Below, one piece after another: positions 33,056-42,510 of a stretch of 64,000 nt of DNA; positions within the stretch are counted from its first letter, which is position 1, and every line of letters begins with the position of its first letter. The stretch comes from Vibrio comitans (GTDB lineage Bacteria; Pseudomonadota; Gammaproteobacteria; Enterobacterales; Vibrionaceae): contig AP024866.1 of the NCBI GenBank assembly GCA_024346835.1, positions 2,947,659 to 3,011,658 of the forward strand, read 5' to 3'. Position numbers and translations under genes: made by a program. The notes under the pieces are model-generated. The model made no database searches, had not been told where the DNA came from, and saw only the letters and a list, made by a program, of their open reading frames with translations.

Positions 33056-34702
33056 ATGACGGGTGCACAATTAGTAGTAGAAGCACTTCGCCAGCAAGGA
33101 ATTAAGACCATCTTTGGCTATCCTGGCGGAGCAATCATGCCAATCTACGACGCATTGTACGATGGTGGCGTTGAGCATATCCTCTGCCGACATGAGCAAG
33201 GTGCAGCAATGGCTGCTATCGGCATGTCTCGCTCAACACAAGATGTTGCAGTGTGTATGGCGACTTCAGGACCAGGCGCGACCAACCTAGTAACGGGTCT
33301 TGCTGATGCCTTCCTTGATTCTGTTCCTGTTGTTGCGATCACCGGACAGGTTGCCAGTTCTCACATCGGTACCGATGCATTCCAAGAAATGGATGTGATC
33401 GGTATGTCTCTCTCTTGTACCAAACACAGCTATCTAGTGACTGATATTAACGACCTTGCTCCAACACTGGCTGAAGCCTTTGAGGTAGCAAAAGCAGGAC
33501 GCCCAGGACCTGTTATCGTTGATATCGCCAAAGACGTTCAGCTAGCGCAAGCTCCAGATACCGAATTCCCTGCGTTCCAGCAACCAATGATGCCCGTACC
33601 TCAGCCAGAGGATTACCGCCTAGCTCAAGCACTACTGCGTGAGAGTCGTCGTCCAGTGTTGTATGTAGGTGGTGGTGTTCAATTGGCTAAAGCGACGGAT
33701 ACCGTTCGTCAATTTCTAGCTGATAACCCGATGCCATCAGTAAGTACCCTAAAGGGGTTGGGAACTATAGAGCGTCACGATCCGCACTATTTAGGCATGC
33801 TAGGAATGCATGGCACTAAAGCGGCTAACCTTATTGTGCAAGAGGCCGACCTACTCATCGTGGTTGGCGCACGCTTTGATGACCGAGTGACGGGTAAATT
33901 AGATACATTTGCACCACACGCCAAGATTATCCATTTAGATATCGACAAAGCAGAGTTCAACAAGCTGCGTCATGCTCACTCTATCTTGCGTGGGGATATG
34001 CGTGAAATCTTACCGCAATTACACCTAGAAAATGACATTACTCCTTGGGTTCATCACTGTGAGAGTCTGCGTAGTGGCTTCAAATGGCGCTATGACCACC
34101 CAGGTGATTTAATCTTTGCTCCACTATTGATGAAGCAACTATCGGACATGATGCCAGATAGCTCAATGGTATCGACCGATGTGGGTCAGCACCAAATGTG
34201 GGCAGCACAGCACATTCAGCCTCGTGACCCTCAAAACTTTATCTCATCAGCGGGTCTAGGCACCATGGGCTTTGGTTTGCCAGCGGCCATGGGCGCAGCG
34301 GTAGCAAGACCTGATGACCAATCTATTCTTATCTCAGGTGATGGCTCGTTCATGATGAACGTGCAAGAACTTGGCACTCTGAAGCGTCGCCAGATCCCGG
34401 TAAAGATGGTCTTAATCAATAACCAACGCTTGGGCATGGTTCGCCAATGGCAATCCTTGTTCTTTGATGGTCGCCATAGCGAGACGATTCTTGATGATAA
34501 CCCTGACTTTATCATGCTAGCCAAAGCATTCGATATTCCAGGAAAAACCATCACTAAGAAAGAAGAAGTAGAGCCTGCATTGAAAGAAATGCTAGAGAGC
34601 AAAACAGCTTACCTACTACACGTACTTATTGATGAAGAAGAAAACGTATGGCCATTGGTACCACCAGGTGCATCCAATGAAGACATGCTAGAGAACACCT
34701 AA
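33056..34702 (+). CDS. ilvG: Acetolactate synthase II large subunit
   Basis: ThDP- and FAD-dependent enzyme that forms acetolactate or acetohydroxybutyrate, the first common step of branched-chain synthesis. 548 residues, unbroken, unlike the frameshifted gene of E. coli K-12. Motifs are [10 protein letters not shown] (catalytic Glu), [18 protein letters not shown] and the ThDP site [23 protein letters not shown] lies 6 bp before the ATG, and ilvM follows after 11 bp. Confidence 0.98.
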   Translation: MTGAQLVVEALRQQGIKTIFGYPGGAIMPIYDALYDGGVEHILCRHEQGAAMAAIGMSRSTQDVAVCMATSGPGATNLVTGLADAFLDSVPVVAITGQVASSHIGTDAFQEMDVIGMSLSCTKHSYLVTDINDLAPTLAEAFEVAKAGRPGPVIVDIAKDVQLAQAPDTEFPAFQQPMMPVPQPEDYRLAQALLRESRRPVLYVGGGVQLAKATDTVRQFLADNPMPSVSTLKGLGTIERHDPHYLGMLGMHGTKAANLIVQEADLLIVVGARFDDRVTGKLDTFAPHAKIIHLDIDKAEFNKLRHAHSILRGDMREILPQLHLENDITPWVHHCESLRSGFKWRYDHPGDLIFAPLLMKQLSDMMPDSSMVSTDVGQHQMWAAQHIQPRDPQNFISSAGLGTMGFGLPAAMGAAVARPDDQSILISGDGSFMMNVQELGTLKRRQIPVKMVLINNQRLGMVRQWQSLFFDGRHSETILDDNPDFIMLAKAFDIPGKTITKKEEVEPALKEMLESKTAYLLHVLIDEEENVWPLVPPGASNEDMLENT

Positions 34703-34713
34703 TAGAGGCAACC

Positions 34714-34998
34714 ATGGAAAGATACTTACTAGATATTAAAGCGGATGATAAGCCAGTATTGCTGGAGCGTGTATTGCGTGTTGTCCGCCACCGCGGTTTT
34801 ATCGTTCGCCAGGTTGCGGGCACACAGAATCATCAGAGCAAGATCGCCAGTGTGGAGATCATTGTCGACAGTGAACGTCCCATCACATTTTTAACTAATC
34901 AGATTGAAAAACTGTGGGATGTGATTAGCGTAGATGTCACTAAAATCGACAACAACGAACTCCCTAACAACAATTTACAGCACAAAGTGAGCGCATAA
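34714..34998 (+). CDS. ilvM: Acetolactate synthase II small subunit
   Basis: Regulatory ACT-domain subunit, 94 residues, somewhat longer than E. coli IlvM because of a polar C-terminal tail. The ACT fold is seen in VLLERVLRVVRHRGFIVRQV. AHAS II-type enzymes are normally insensitive to valine; this is a family property, not shown here. Confidence 0.95.
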   Translation: MERYLLDIKADDKPVLLERVLRVVRHRGFIVRQVAGTQNHQSKIASVEIIVDSERPITFLTNQIEKLWDVISVDVTKIDNNELPNNNLQHKVSA

Positions 34999-35009
34999 GG
35001 AAAGCAGCA

Positions 35010-35954
35010 ATGGCTACAAAGACAGCAGATTTTATTTGGTTTAACGGTGAAATGGTTCCGTGGGCAGAAGCCAACGTACACGTGCTCACTCATGCAATGC
35101 ATTACGGTACTTCAGTATTCGAAGGTGTTCGTTGTTACAACACCCCTAAAGGCCCAATTGTTTTCCGTCATCCAGAACACGCAAAGCGCCTTAAGAACTC
35201 AGCGAAAATCTATCGCTTCCCTATTCCTTACACGATTGAAGAAATCATGGAAGCAACCCGCGAAACCATTCGCGTGAATAAACTAGAAAGTGCCTACATT
35301 CGCCCATTAGGCTTTGTTGGCAATGTTGGCTTGGGTGTTTGTCCACCGGTCGATTCTGAAATGGAGCTGATCATTGCAGCCTTCCCATGGGGTTCATACC
35401 TAGGCGAAGAAGCTCTAGAAAATGGCGTTGACGCTATGATCTCTAGCTGGAATCGCGCAGCACCAAACACTATCCCAACAGCGGCTAAAGCTGGCGGTAA
35501 CTACCTATCTTCACTGCTTGTTGGTGGCGAAGCTCGTCGTCACGGCTACGATGAAGGTATTGCACTAAGTGTTGATGGTTACCTATCTGAAGGCGCTGGC
35601 GAAAACATCTTTGTGGTAAAAGATGGCGTTATCATCACTCCACCAGCAACAGCGGCAATCCTACCTGGTATCACTCGTGATTCAATCATGGTTTTGGCTC
35701 GCGATAAAGGCTATGAAATTGTAGAAGCAAATATCGCTCGTGAAGCCTTATACCTAGCAGATGAGATCTTCATGACCGGTACGGCTGCAGAGATCGTTCC
35801 TGTTCGTTCTGTTGACCAAATTCAGGTTGGCGAAGGTAAGCGCGGTCCAATCACGAAAGATCTACAAGAGACATACTTTGGCCTATTTAATGGCACAACT
35901 GAAGATAAATGGGGCTGGTTAGATTACGTTTACCCAGCTGACGCAGAGAAATAA
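35010..35954 (+). CDS. ilvE: Branched-chain amino acid aminotransferase
   Basis: PLP enzyme (fold type IV) that transaminates Ile, Leu and Val, 314 residues. Blocks seen: HAMHYGTSVFEGVRCY, YIRPLGFVGNVGLGV, TAAKAGGNYLSSLL (PLP Lys) and LSEGAGENIFVVKDG. Confidence 0.98.
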   Translation: MATKTADFIWFNGEMVPWAEANVHVLTHAMHYGTSVFEGVRCYNTPKGPIVFRHPEHAKRLKNSAKIYRFPIPYTIEEIMEATRETIRVNKLESAYIRPLGFVGNVGLGVCPPVDSEMELIIAAFPWGSYLGEEALENGVDAMISSWNRAAPNTIPTAAKAGGNYLSSLLVGGEARRHGYDEGIALSVDGYLSEGAGENIFVVKDGVIITPPATAAILPGITRDSIMVLARDKGYEIVEANIAREALYLADEIFMTGTAAEIVPVRSVDQIQVGEGKRGPITKDLQETYFGLFNGTTEDKWGWLDYVYPADAEK

Positions 35955-35963
35955 GGAAGAATT

Positions 35964-37805
35964 ATGCCAATCTATCGCAGCGCAACGACTACTCACGGCC
36001 GAAACATGGCTGGCGCACGCGCACTATGGCGCGCAACTGGAGTTAAAGACGAAGATTTCGGTAAGCCGATTATCGCTGTCGTAAACTCATTTACTCAGTT
36101 CGTACCGGGGCACGTTCACCTTAAAGACATGGGCCAACTGGTTGCCGGAGAAATCGAAAAAGCAGGTGGTATTGCTAAAGAATTTAATACCATCGCCGTT
36201 GATGATGGTATCGCTATGGGTCACGGCGGCATGCTGTACTCTCTACCATCACGCGAGCTCATCGCTGACTCTGTAGAGTACATGGTTAATGCACACTGTG
36301 CTGATGCTATGGTGTGTATCTCAAACTGTGACAAAATCACTCCAGGGATGCTAATGGCCTCTATGCGCCTAAACATTCCTGTCATCTTTGTCTCTGGTGG
36401 TCCAATGGAAGCGGGTAAAACCAAGCTTTCAGACCAGCTAATCAAGCTAGACCTTGTTGATGCCATGATGCAAAGTGCCGATCCAACGGTATCTGACGAG
36501 CAAAGTGAGCAAGTTGAACGTAGCGCATGTCCTACCTGTGGTTCTTGCTCTGGCATGTTCACAGCAAACTCGATGAACTGCCTAACGGAAGCACTTGGTC
36601 TTTCTCAGCCTGGTAACGGCTCTATGCTTGCTACTCACGCAGACCGTGAAAACCTGTTCATCAATGCAGGTAAGCGCATCGTAGAACTTACCAAGCGCTA
36701 CTACGAGCAGGATGACGAGTCAGCATTGCCTCGTAACATCGCAAGTAAGAAAGCATTTGAAAACGCCATCGCTCTGGATATTGCTATGGGTGGCTCGACC
36801 AACACCGTATTGCACCTTATCGCAGCAGCTCAAGAAGGTGACGTTGACTTTACCATGGAAGATATCGATGCGATGTCTCGCCGCGTACCAAACCTATGTA
36901 AGGTAGCACCATCAACCCCGCTATATCATATGGAAGACGTGCACCGTGCAGGTGGTGTAATGGCCATCTTGGGTGAGTTGAATCGTGCTGGCCTATTAAA
37001 CAACGAAGCGCGCACTGTTCTTGATCTTTCAATGGATGAGCAGCTTGCACAATACGACATCATGCAAACGGAATCTGAGGATGTAAAATCCTTCTTCCGT
37101 GCAGGCCCTGCTGGTATCCGCACCACTAAGGCTTTCTCTCAAGACTGTCGCTGGGAGTCTCTAGATGACGACCGAGAAGCAGGCTGTATCCGCAGCAAAG
37201 AAAATGCCTATAGCCAAGACGGTGGTTTAGCGGTTCTTAAGGGCAACATTGCCCTGGATGGCTGTATCGTTAAAACCGCAGGCGTAGATGAAAGCATTCT
37301 GAAATTCACTGGCCCTGCTGTTGTGTTTGAAAGCCAAGAAGACGCCGTTGACGGTATCTTAGGTGGCAAGGTGAAATCTGGTGATGTAGTGGTTATTCGC
37401 TACGAAGGTCCTAAAGGCGGTCCAGGCATGCAAGAAATGCTGTACCCAACGACTTACCTGAAGTCTATGGGCCTTGGCAAAGAGTGTGCATTACTAACTG
37501 ATGGTCGCTTCTCTGGCGGTACAGCCGGTCTATCTATCGGTCACGCTTCTCCAGAGGCAGCTGCTGGTGGCATTATCGGTCTAGTACAATCGGGCGACCA
37601 AATCGCTATCGATATCCCTAACCGCACCATCGAGCTACTTGTATCTGAATCTGAACTTGCTGATCGCCGTGAGACCCAAGACAAGTTGGGTTGGAAACCT
37701 GTGTCTCGTGAACGCTCTGTTTCGTTTGCTCTTAAAGCCTACGCAAGCATGGCAACCAGTGCAGATAAAGGCGCGGTAAGAGATAAGTCTAAGTTTGAGG
37801 AGTAA
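35964..37805 (+). CDS. ilvD: Dihydroxy-acid dehydratase
   Basis: Iron-sulfur dehydratase of isoleucine and valine synthesis, 613 residues. Cluster ligands are visible in [10 protein letters not shown] and [16 protein letters not shown]. The C-terminal [17 protein letters not shown] is characteristic. It is 9 bp after ilvE and 4 bp before ilvA. Confidence 0.98.
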   Translation: MPIYRSATTTHGRNMAGARALWRATGVKDEDFGKPIIAVVNSFTQFVPGHVHLKDMGQLVAGEIEKAGGIAKEFNTIAVDDGIAMGHGGMLYSLPSRELIADSVEYMVNAHCADAMVCISNCDKITPGMLMASMRLNIPVIFVSGGPMEAGKTKLSDQLIKLDLVDAMMQSADPTVSDEQSEQVERSACPTCGSCSGMFTANSMNCLTEALGLSQPGNGSMLATHADRENLFINAGKRIVELTKRYYEQDDESALPRNIASKKAFENAIALDIAMGGSTNTVLHLIAAAQEGDVDFTMEDIDAMSRRVPNLCKVAPSTPLYHMEDVHRAGGVMAILGELNRAGLLNNEARTVLDLSMDEQLAQYDIMQTESEDVKSFFRAGPAGIRTTKAFSQDCRWESLDDDREAGCIRSKENAYSQDGGLAVLKGNIALDGCIVKTAGVDESILKFTGPAVVFESQEDAVDGILGGKVKSGDVVVIRYEGPKGGPGMQEMLYPTTYLKSMGLGKECALLTDGRFSGGTAGLSIGHASPEAAAGGIIGLVQSGDQIAIDIPNRTIELLVSESELADRRETQDKLGWKPVSRERSVSFALKAYASMATSADKGAVRDKSKFEE

Positions 37806-37809
37806 GACT

Positions 37810-39342
37810 ATGAGTCTTACTACCCCACTGTCTGGCGCAGATTATCTGCGCCAAGTTCTGCGTGCACCGATTTATGAGGTAGCTACGGTTACCCAGTTGC
37901 AAGACATGCCTCGTTTATCGGAGCGATTACACAATGACATTCAGATAAAACGAGAAGACCGCCAGCCGGTTCACTCTTTCAAATTGCGTGGCGCCTACAA
38001 TATGGTGGCTAGCCTAACGGAAGAGCAAAAACGCGCAGGCGTCATCGCGGCATCTGCTGGAAACCATGCTCAAGGCATGGCGTACTCTGGTACTAAACTT
38101 GGCATCAATACCACCATCGTAATGCCAAAAACAACGCCAGATATCAAAGTAGACGCGGTTCGCGCTTTCGGTGGCACTGTTGTACTGCATGGCAGTAACT
38201 TTGATGAAGCTAAGGCTGAGGCCGAGCGTCTTGCTGAGCTGCACGGCTATACCTTTGTGCCTCCGTTTGATCACCCACTCGTGATTGCCGGGCAAGGTAC
38301 GATTGGTATGGAGATGATCCAGCAAAATGGTCACTTGGATTATATCTTTGTCCCTGTTGGCGGCGGCGGTTTAGCTGCTGGTGTATCGGTATTGGTTAAG
38401 CAACTCATGCCTAACATCCAGGTTATTGCGGTTGAGCCTGAAGATTCTGCCTGCTTAAAGGCGGCTTTGGATGCAGGACAACCGGTTACCCTAGATCAAG
38501 TCAGCATGTTCGCTGATGGTGTTGCTGTTAAACAGATCGGTAGCGAAACCTTCCGTCTATGCAACGAGAATATCGATGGGCACATTACAGTATCTAGCGA
38601 TGAAATCTGCGCAGCAGTTAAAGACATCTTCGAGGATACTCGCGCTATTGCTGAGCCTTCTGGTGCATTAGCACTGGCTGGGTTGAAGAAATTCGCAGAG
38701 AAAAATGATCTGAAAAACAAGAAACTTGCCACGGTATTGTCTGGTGCAAACACCAACTTCCATGGCTTGCGTTATGTTTCAGAGCGCTGTGAATTGGGTG
38801 AAAAACGTGAGGGTCTACTTGCGGTAACTATCCCAGAACGTCAGGGCGCATTCTTTGAATTCTGCAACCTGATCGGTGGTCGTGCGGTAACAGAGTTTAA
38901 CTACCGCTACAACGATGACGAGCAAGCGAATATTTTTGTCGGTGTTCGCTTACTTGAAGGACAAGCTGAACTCGATAGCATCATCGCGGATCTGCAACAG
39001 GGTGGATACCCTGTGGTTGATTTATCCGACGATGAGATGGCGAAGCTGCACGTGCGTTATATGGTCGGTGGTAAACCGAAGAAACCACTGCAAGAGCGCT
39101 TATACAGCTTTGAGTTCCCAGAATACCCAGGTGCTTTAGTTAAGTTCTTAAGCACGCTCGGTACTCACTGGAACATCAGCCTATTTAATTATCGTAACCA
39201 TGGTGCCGATTACGGTCGCGTACTGTGTGGATTTGAGCTGACAGAAGATGATATTGAACGCTTCTCTAGTCACTTAGAAGAGCTGGGCTATGGATATAAA
39301 GATGAGTCGGATAATCCATCCTACCGCTTTTTTCTTAGCTAA
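37810..39342 (+). CDS. ilvA: Biosynthetic threonine deaminase
   Basis: PLP enzyme converting threonine to 2-oxobutyrate, inhibited by isoleucine. 510 residues: catalytic domain with HSFKLRGAYNM (PLP Lys), SAGNHAQGMAYSG and PVGGGGLAAGVS, then two ACT-like regulatory domains (about 325-510), the arrangement of the feedback-regulated biosynthetic form. The ATG at 37810 has GAGGAG 8 bp upstream, overlapping the end of ilvD. Confidence 0.97.
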   Translation: MSLTTPLSGADYLRQVLRAPIYEVATVTQLQDMPRLSERLHNDIQIKREDRQPVHSFKLRGAYNMVASLTEEQKRAGVIAASAGNHAQGMAYSGTKLGINTTIVMPKTTPDIKVDAVRAFGGTVVLHGSNFDEAKAEAERLAELHGYTFVPPFDHPLVIAGQGTIGMEMIQQNGHLDYIFVPVGGGGLAAGVSVLVKQLMPNIQVIAVEPEDSACLKAALDAGQPVTLDQVSMFADGVAVKQIGSETFRLCNENIDGHITVSSDEICAAVKDIFEDTRAIAEPSGALALAGLKKFAEKNDLKNKKLATVLSGANTNFHGLRYVSERCELGEKREGLLAVTIPERQGAFFEFCNLIGGRAVTEFNYRYNDDEQANIFVGVRLLEGQAELDSIIADLQQGGYPVVDLSDDEMAKLHVRYMVGGKPKKPLQERLYSFEFPEYPGALVKFLSTLGTHWNISLFNYRNHGADYGRVLCGFELTEDDIERFSSHLEELGYGYKDESDNPSYRFFLS

Positions 39343-39374
39343 CGCTTAGCTGACTTCTACGTCATCCTATTGCC

Positions 39375-39399
39375 AAAGCAGCCTACGGGCTGCTTTTTT
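39375..39399 (+). terminator. Terminator of ilvGMEDA
   Basis: AAAGCAGCC/GGCTGCTTT with TACG tetraloop and T-run. It overlaps the stop of the converging regulator gene. Confidence 0.94.
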
Positions 39400-40303
39400 A
39401 TTCGCTCATAATCCAGTCTTGATGCAGCTTATTCTCATCACCGAGATAATTAAGCATCCACTCGATCAGTTTATTGCTGCTGTCTTTTCGCCACACCATA
39501 CAGCACTCACTCGGCGGAGCCTGAAAATCGATGCTAAGTGTGACAAGCTCCTTATTGCTCACCAAGGCCTTAGCGATGTGCTCTGGCATAAATCCAACAC
39601 CAACGCCCTCTTTAATGCATCGTATAGCGGTATGCCAGTTAGGTGTAAGAAGTCGCCTTTGATTAGTAAACAGCGTCTGATGCCGCTTTGGAAGGACTCT
39701 AGAGGTATCATCCAGACTCACACTAGGGTATGCCGCCACATCTTCAACCTTCAGGCTGGACTTCTTGGTCAGTGGATGTAATGGAGAACACACAAATACC
39801 CAATTCATTTTCCCCATATCCTTGATACCGAAATCTCCGCTGACTGGAATGGCAGAGGTAGCACCTAACACAATATCCGCCCGCTCTTGGGCTATGGCCT
39901 CCCAGGAGCCATTGAATACCTCCATGTTGATCTGCAGTTCAGCAAAATCAAACTGCTTATAGAAATCATCAATTAGGTGCTGCAGATTATCCAGTTTCAC
40001 TATGTTATCGAGAGTGATCTTCAAGGTTTGTTGCCAACCTTGAGCGGTGCGCTTGGCTTGAGCCTTAGCTTCTTCAATTTGACGTAGCATAGAACGCACT
40101 TGTTCAAGGAAGATCTCCCCTGCAGGCGTAAGCTCAACCCTTCGAGGCAAACGTCGAAACAGCAACACATCAAGCTCAAGCTCTATTTGCCTCACCGAAT
40201 AGCTCACTGCAGATGGCACCTTATGCAAATATTCAGCCGCAGCGGAAAAGCTACCAAGACGAGCAACCACGTCTAATAATTCAAAGTTCTTCTGAGATAA
40301 CAT
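39398..40303 (-). CDS. punR: LysR-type regulator, PunR-like
   Basis: 301-residue LysR protein: winged helix at 1-60 (ARLGSFSAAAEYLHKVPSAV) and a periplasmic-binding-like effector domain. It resembles E. coli PunR (YdhB) along its length, for example VPSAVSYSVRQIE, DNIVK, EVFNGSWEA and LGATSAIPV. PunR activates the purine nucleoside exporter/importer gene punC, and the divergent gene here is PunC-like. ATG 40303 is chosen over TTG 40312. The symbol rests on recalled sequence similarity. Confidence 0.82.
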   Translation of the reverse strand: MLSQKNFELLDVVARLGSFSAAAEYLHKVPSAVSYSVRQIELELDVLLFRRLPRRVELTPAGEIFLEQVRSMLRQIEEAKAQAKRTAQGWQQTLKITLDNIVKLDNLQHLIDDFYKQFDFAELQINMEVFNGSWEAIAQERADIVLGATSAIPVSGDFGIKDMGKMNWVFVCSPLHPLTKKSSLKVEDVAAYPSVSLDDTSRVLPKRHQTLFTNQRRLLTPNWHTAIRCIKEGVGVGFMPEHIAKALVSNKELVTLSIDFQAPPSECCMVWRKDSSNKLIEWMLNYLGDENKLHQDWIMSE

Positions 40304-40409
40304 AGCTTTCAAATTTTTTGATAGATAACTACATATTTTAGCGCTTAATTTGTTGATTAAGCCAATTTAGAATGCCCGACAACAAATAAATTCTCTGAAA
40401 TGGTTTCCA

Positions 40410-41588
40410 ATGTCCGTCAGCAAATTACAAATGGGTTACTTGGCCCTACTCTCTATGCTTGGCTTTATCGCCACCGATATGTACCTGCCTGCATTCCAAA
40501 CTCTGCAAGCCGACTTTGCCACGGGCCCTGAGCCTATCGCTTTGTCTTTAAGCATTTTTTTGGTTGGTCTGGCGGTTGGCCAATTGGCATGGGGTATCCT
40601 TTCTGATCGATTTGGTCTGCGAAGCACTCTAGCGCTAGGTCTGGCGATCTTTACCGTTGCGTCTATTGGTATCAGCTTAAGCTTTACGGTTTCTCAGCTA
40701 TTGGTATTTAGGTTTATTCAAGCGATTGGTGTGTGTGCCCCGACCGTTATTTGGCAAGCCATGGTGATTCAGCGCTACAGCGCCGATGACCGTCAACGAA
40801 TCTTCGCATCCATTATGCCTCTTGTCGCTTTGTCGCCTGCACTCGCTCCTCAGTTAGGAGTGTTACTAAATACGACTCTAGGTTGGGAAAGTATCTTCGT
40901 TGCGTTAGCCATGATTGGCGCAATATTGCTGTTCATCACAGCGAGACAGCCAAAAGAAGCCAAACCAGTTAAGAGCGTTTCTCTTAAGTCTGATCTGCTC
41001 TCTCTTGCCAAGAACCGCACTTTTATCGGCAATGTGATCATATTCTCAATGACCTCTGCGGTGTTCTTTGCCTATTTAACCGGAATGCCAGAGATCATGT
41101 CTCAACTGGGTTACTCGGCAAAAGATATCGGTATGAGCTTTATCCCACAAACGATCGCCTTTATGGTCGGTGGCTATGTAGGCAAGAAGTCTGTAGAGCG
41201 CTATGGTGATGGCAAAGTATTGCCACTACTTCTAATGCTATTTACGCTGGCAGTTGTCGCTGTATTTATTGCTAGCCAAAGTACATTAACCTCTATCTGG
41301 CCGGTTCTTTTGCCATTTTGCTTTGTAGCCGTGGCTAACGGTGCGCTTTATCCTATCGTGGTTAACCGTGCTCTTTCGAGTGCGCAAAACAGCCCTGCAA
41401 CCGCTGCTGGACTGCAAAATAGCATTCAGATCTGTGTCAGTAGCATGGCAAGTATGCTGGTGGCGTTGTTCGCTCAACAAGCCCTTGTGGCCACAGGTTG
41501 GACTATGATCATCTGTCTAGTCGGTCTGGCTGGTGGCATTCTGCTAACGCGTAAAAGAACGGATATGATCGAAGCAACAGCTCAGTAA
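40410..41588 (+). CDS. punC: MFS transporter, Bcr/CflA type, PunC-like
   Basis: 392-residue major facilitator with twelve predicted membrane segments. It matches E. coli PunC (YdhC) in LGFIATDMYLPAF, GILSDRFG (MFS loop motif A), IQAIGVCAPTVIWQAM, IMPLVALSPALAPQLG and NGALYPIVV. In E. coli this protein transports purine nucleosides such as adenosine; the older family label is drug resistance. The divergent punR-like gene supports the assignment. Confidence 0.85.
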   Translation: MSVSKLQMGYLALLSMLGFIATDMYLPAFQTLQADFATGPEPIALSLSIFLVGLAVGQLAWGILSDRFGLRSTLALGLAIFTVASIGISLSFTVSQLLVFRFIQAIGVCAPTVIWQAMVIQRYSADDRQRIFASIMPLVALSPALAPQLGVLLNTTLGWESIFVALAMIGAILLFITARQPKEAKPVKSVSLKSDLLSLAKNRTFIGNVIIFSMTSAVFFAYLTGMPEIMSQLGYSAKDIGMSFIPQTIAFMVGGYVGKKSVERYGDGKVLPLLLMLFTLAVVAVFIASQSTLTSIWPVLLPFCFVAVANGALYPIVVNRALSSAQNSPATAAGLQNSIQICVSSMASMLVALFAQQALVATGWTMIICLVGLAGGILLTRKRTDMIEATAQ

Positions 41589-41592
41589 GATC

Positions 41593-41623
41593 AAAAAAGG
41601 GAGCGATTCATCGCTCCCTTTCT
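41593..41623. terminator. Terminator after punC
   Basis: AAAGGGAGCGA/TCGCTCCCTTT with TTCA loop and flanking A and T runs, usable from both sides. Confidence 0.9.
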
Positions 41624-41642
41624 CTTATTAGAAACTAGCTCA

Positions 41643-42419
41643 CTACAAACTGGTCAAGCCCCACTTCTTAGCCGTTTTATCAAAAAATCCTTGAGTCGTT
41701 TTTAACTCAACCCAATGGTTAACGTAGTTAATCCATACTTGGTCGTTTTGTGGTAATAGCATTGAGATTGGTGTTGGGTTCTTTGGTTCTTCAACCGGAA
41801 CTACCGCCAGTTGTTTAAACTTCTCCACCAGCGTGGCAGCCTCGACATTTGAGGTCACGGATACATTCGCTCGTCGAGCCAATAATTCTTGGAAATCACG
41901 AGCTGGCGCTTCAATAACGATATGTTGCGCGTCTGGGAAGAACTCTTTCACCATCTTCTCTTGCACTGTACCCAGCGTAGCGGCAACCTTGATGTCTGGC
42001 TGATTGAAATCGGCCCAATCAGAGTACTTATCTAGGTCTTTTTTTGGAACGACAGGTACGAATGCCAAATAGAAATAAGGCTGGCTATAACCTGCCACCT
42101 TAGCGCGAGACATATTTAGCGATGCACTGCCGGTAATGTCGTACTTATTAGCTGTTATACCGTTAACCAGTGTCTTCCAGTCAGTGGCGACATACTCAAC
42201 CTTCACACCCAAATCTTTGGCCAGCTCCGTCGTCACATCAATATCAAAGCCACGGTAGCTGTTGTCCGCAGGGTTTTTCATGGTCATTGGGTTCCAATCA
42301 CCAGTAGTGCCAACCCTTAGCACTCCCTTGTTTAATATCTCTTGTAGTCGGCTGGTTTCAGCCATTGCTGGTGAAAGTGACAGAATAGAAAGGCCCAACG
42401 CCAAAAGTAACTTCTTCAT
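41643..42419 (-). CDS. Periplasmic amino-acid-binding-type protein, PheC-like
   Basis: 258 residues: signal peptide MKKLLLALGLSILSLSPAMA, then a type 3 solute-binding fold. The start RLQEILNKGVLRVGTTGDW resembles periplasmic cyclohexadienyl dehydratase (PheC) more than typical amino acid receptors, so it may be a binding protein or a PheC-like enzyme. The divergent permease 91 bp away favours transport. The ATG at 42419 has AGGA 6 bp upstream; the extended upstream frame overlaps the permease start and is not used. Confidence 0.82.
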   Translation of the reverse strand: MKKLLLALGLSILSLSPAMAETSRLQEILNKGVLRVGTTGDWNPMTMKNPADNSYRGFDIDVTTELAKDLGVKVEYVATDWKTLVNGITANKYDITGSASLNMSRAKVAGYSQPYFYLAFVPVVPKKDLDKYSDWADFNQPDIKVAATLGTVQEKMVKEFFPDAQHIVIEAPARDFQELLARRANVSVTSNVEAATLVEKFKQLAVVPVEEPKNPTPISMLLPQNDQVWINYVNHWVELKTTQGFFDKTAKKWGLTSL

Positions 42420-42479
42420 CATAAATCCTTTTAAAAGCAGTAACGTTTGTTTGATGTTATTGTTACCATAACAGGTTAT

Positions 42480-42491
42480 ACACAATTGTGT
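42480..42491. promoter_or_regulatory. Perfect 12-bp palindrome in divergent promoter region
   Basis: ACACAATTGTGT is a perfect inverted repeat between the binding-protein and permease genes. It could be an operator; no regulator is identified. Confidence 0.4.
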
Positions 42492-42510
42492 GCTTAAGGA
42501 TGGGCATATT

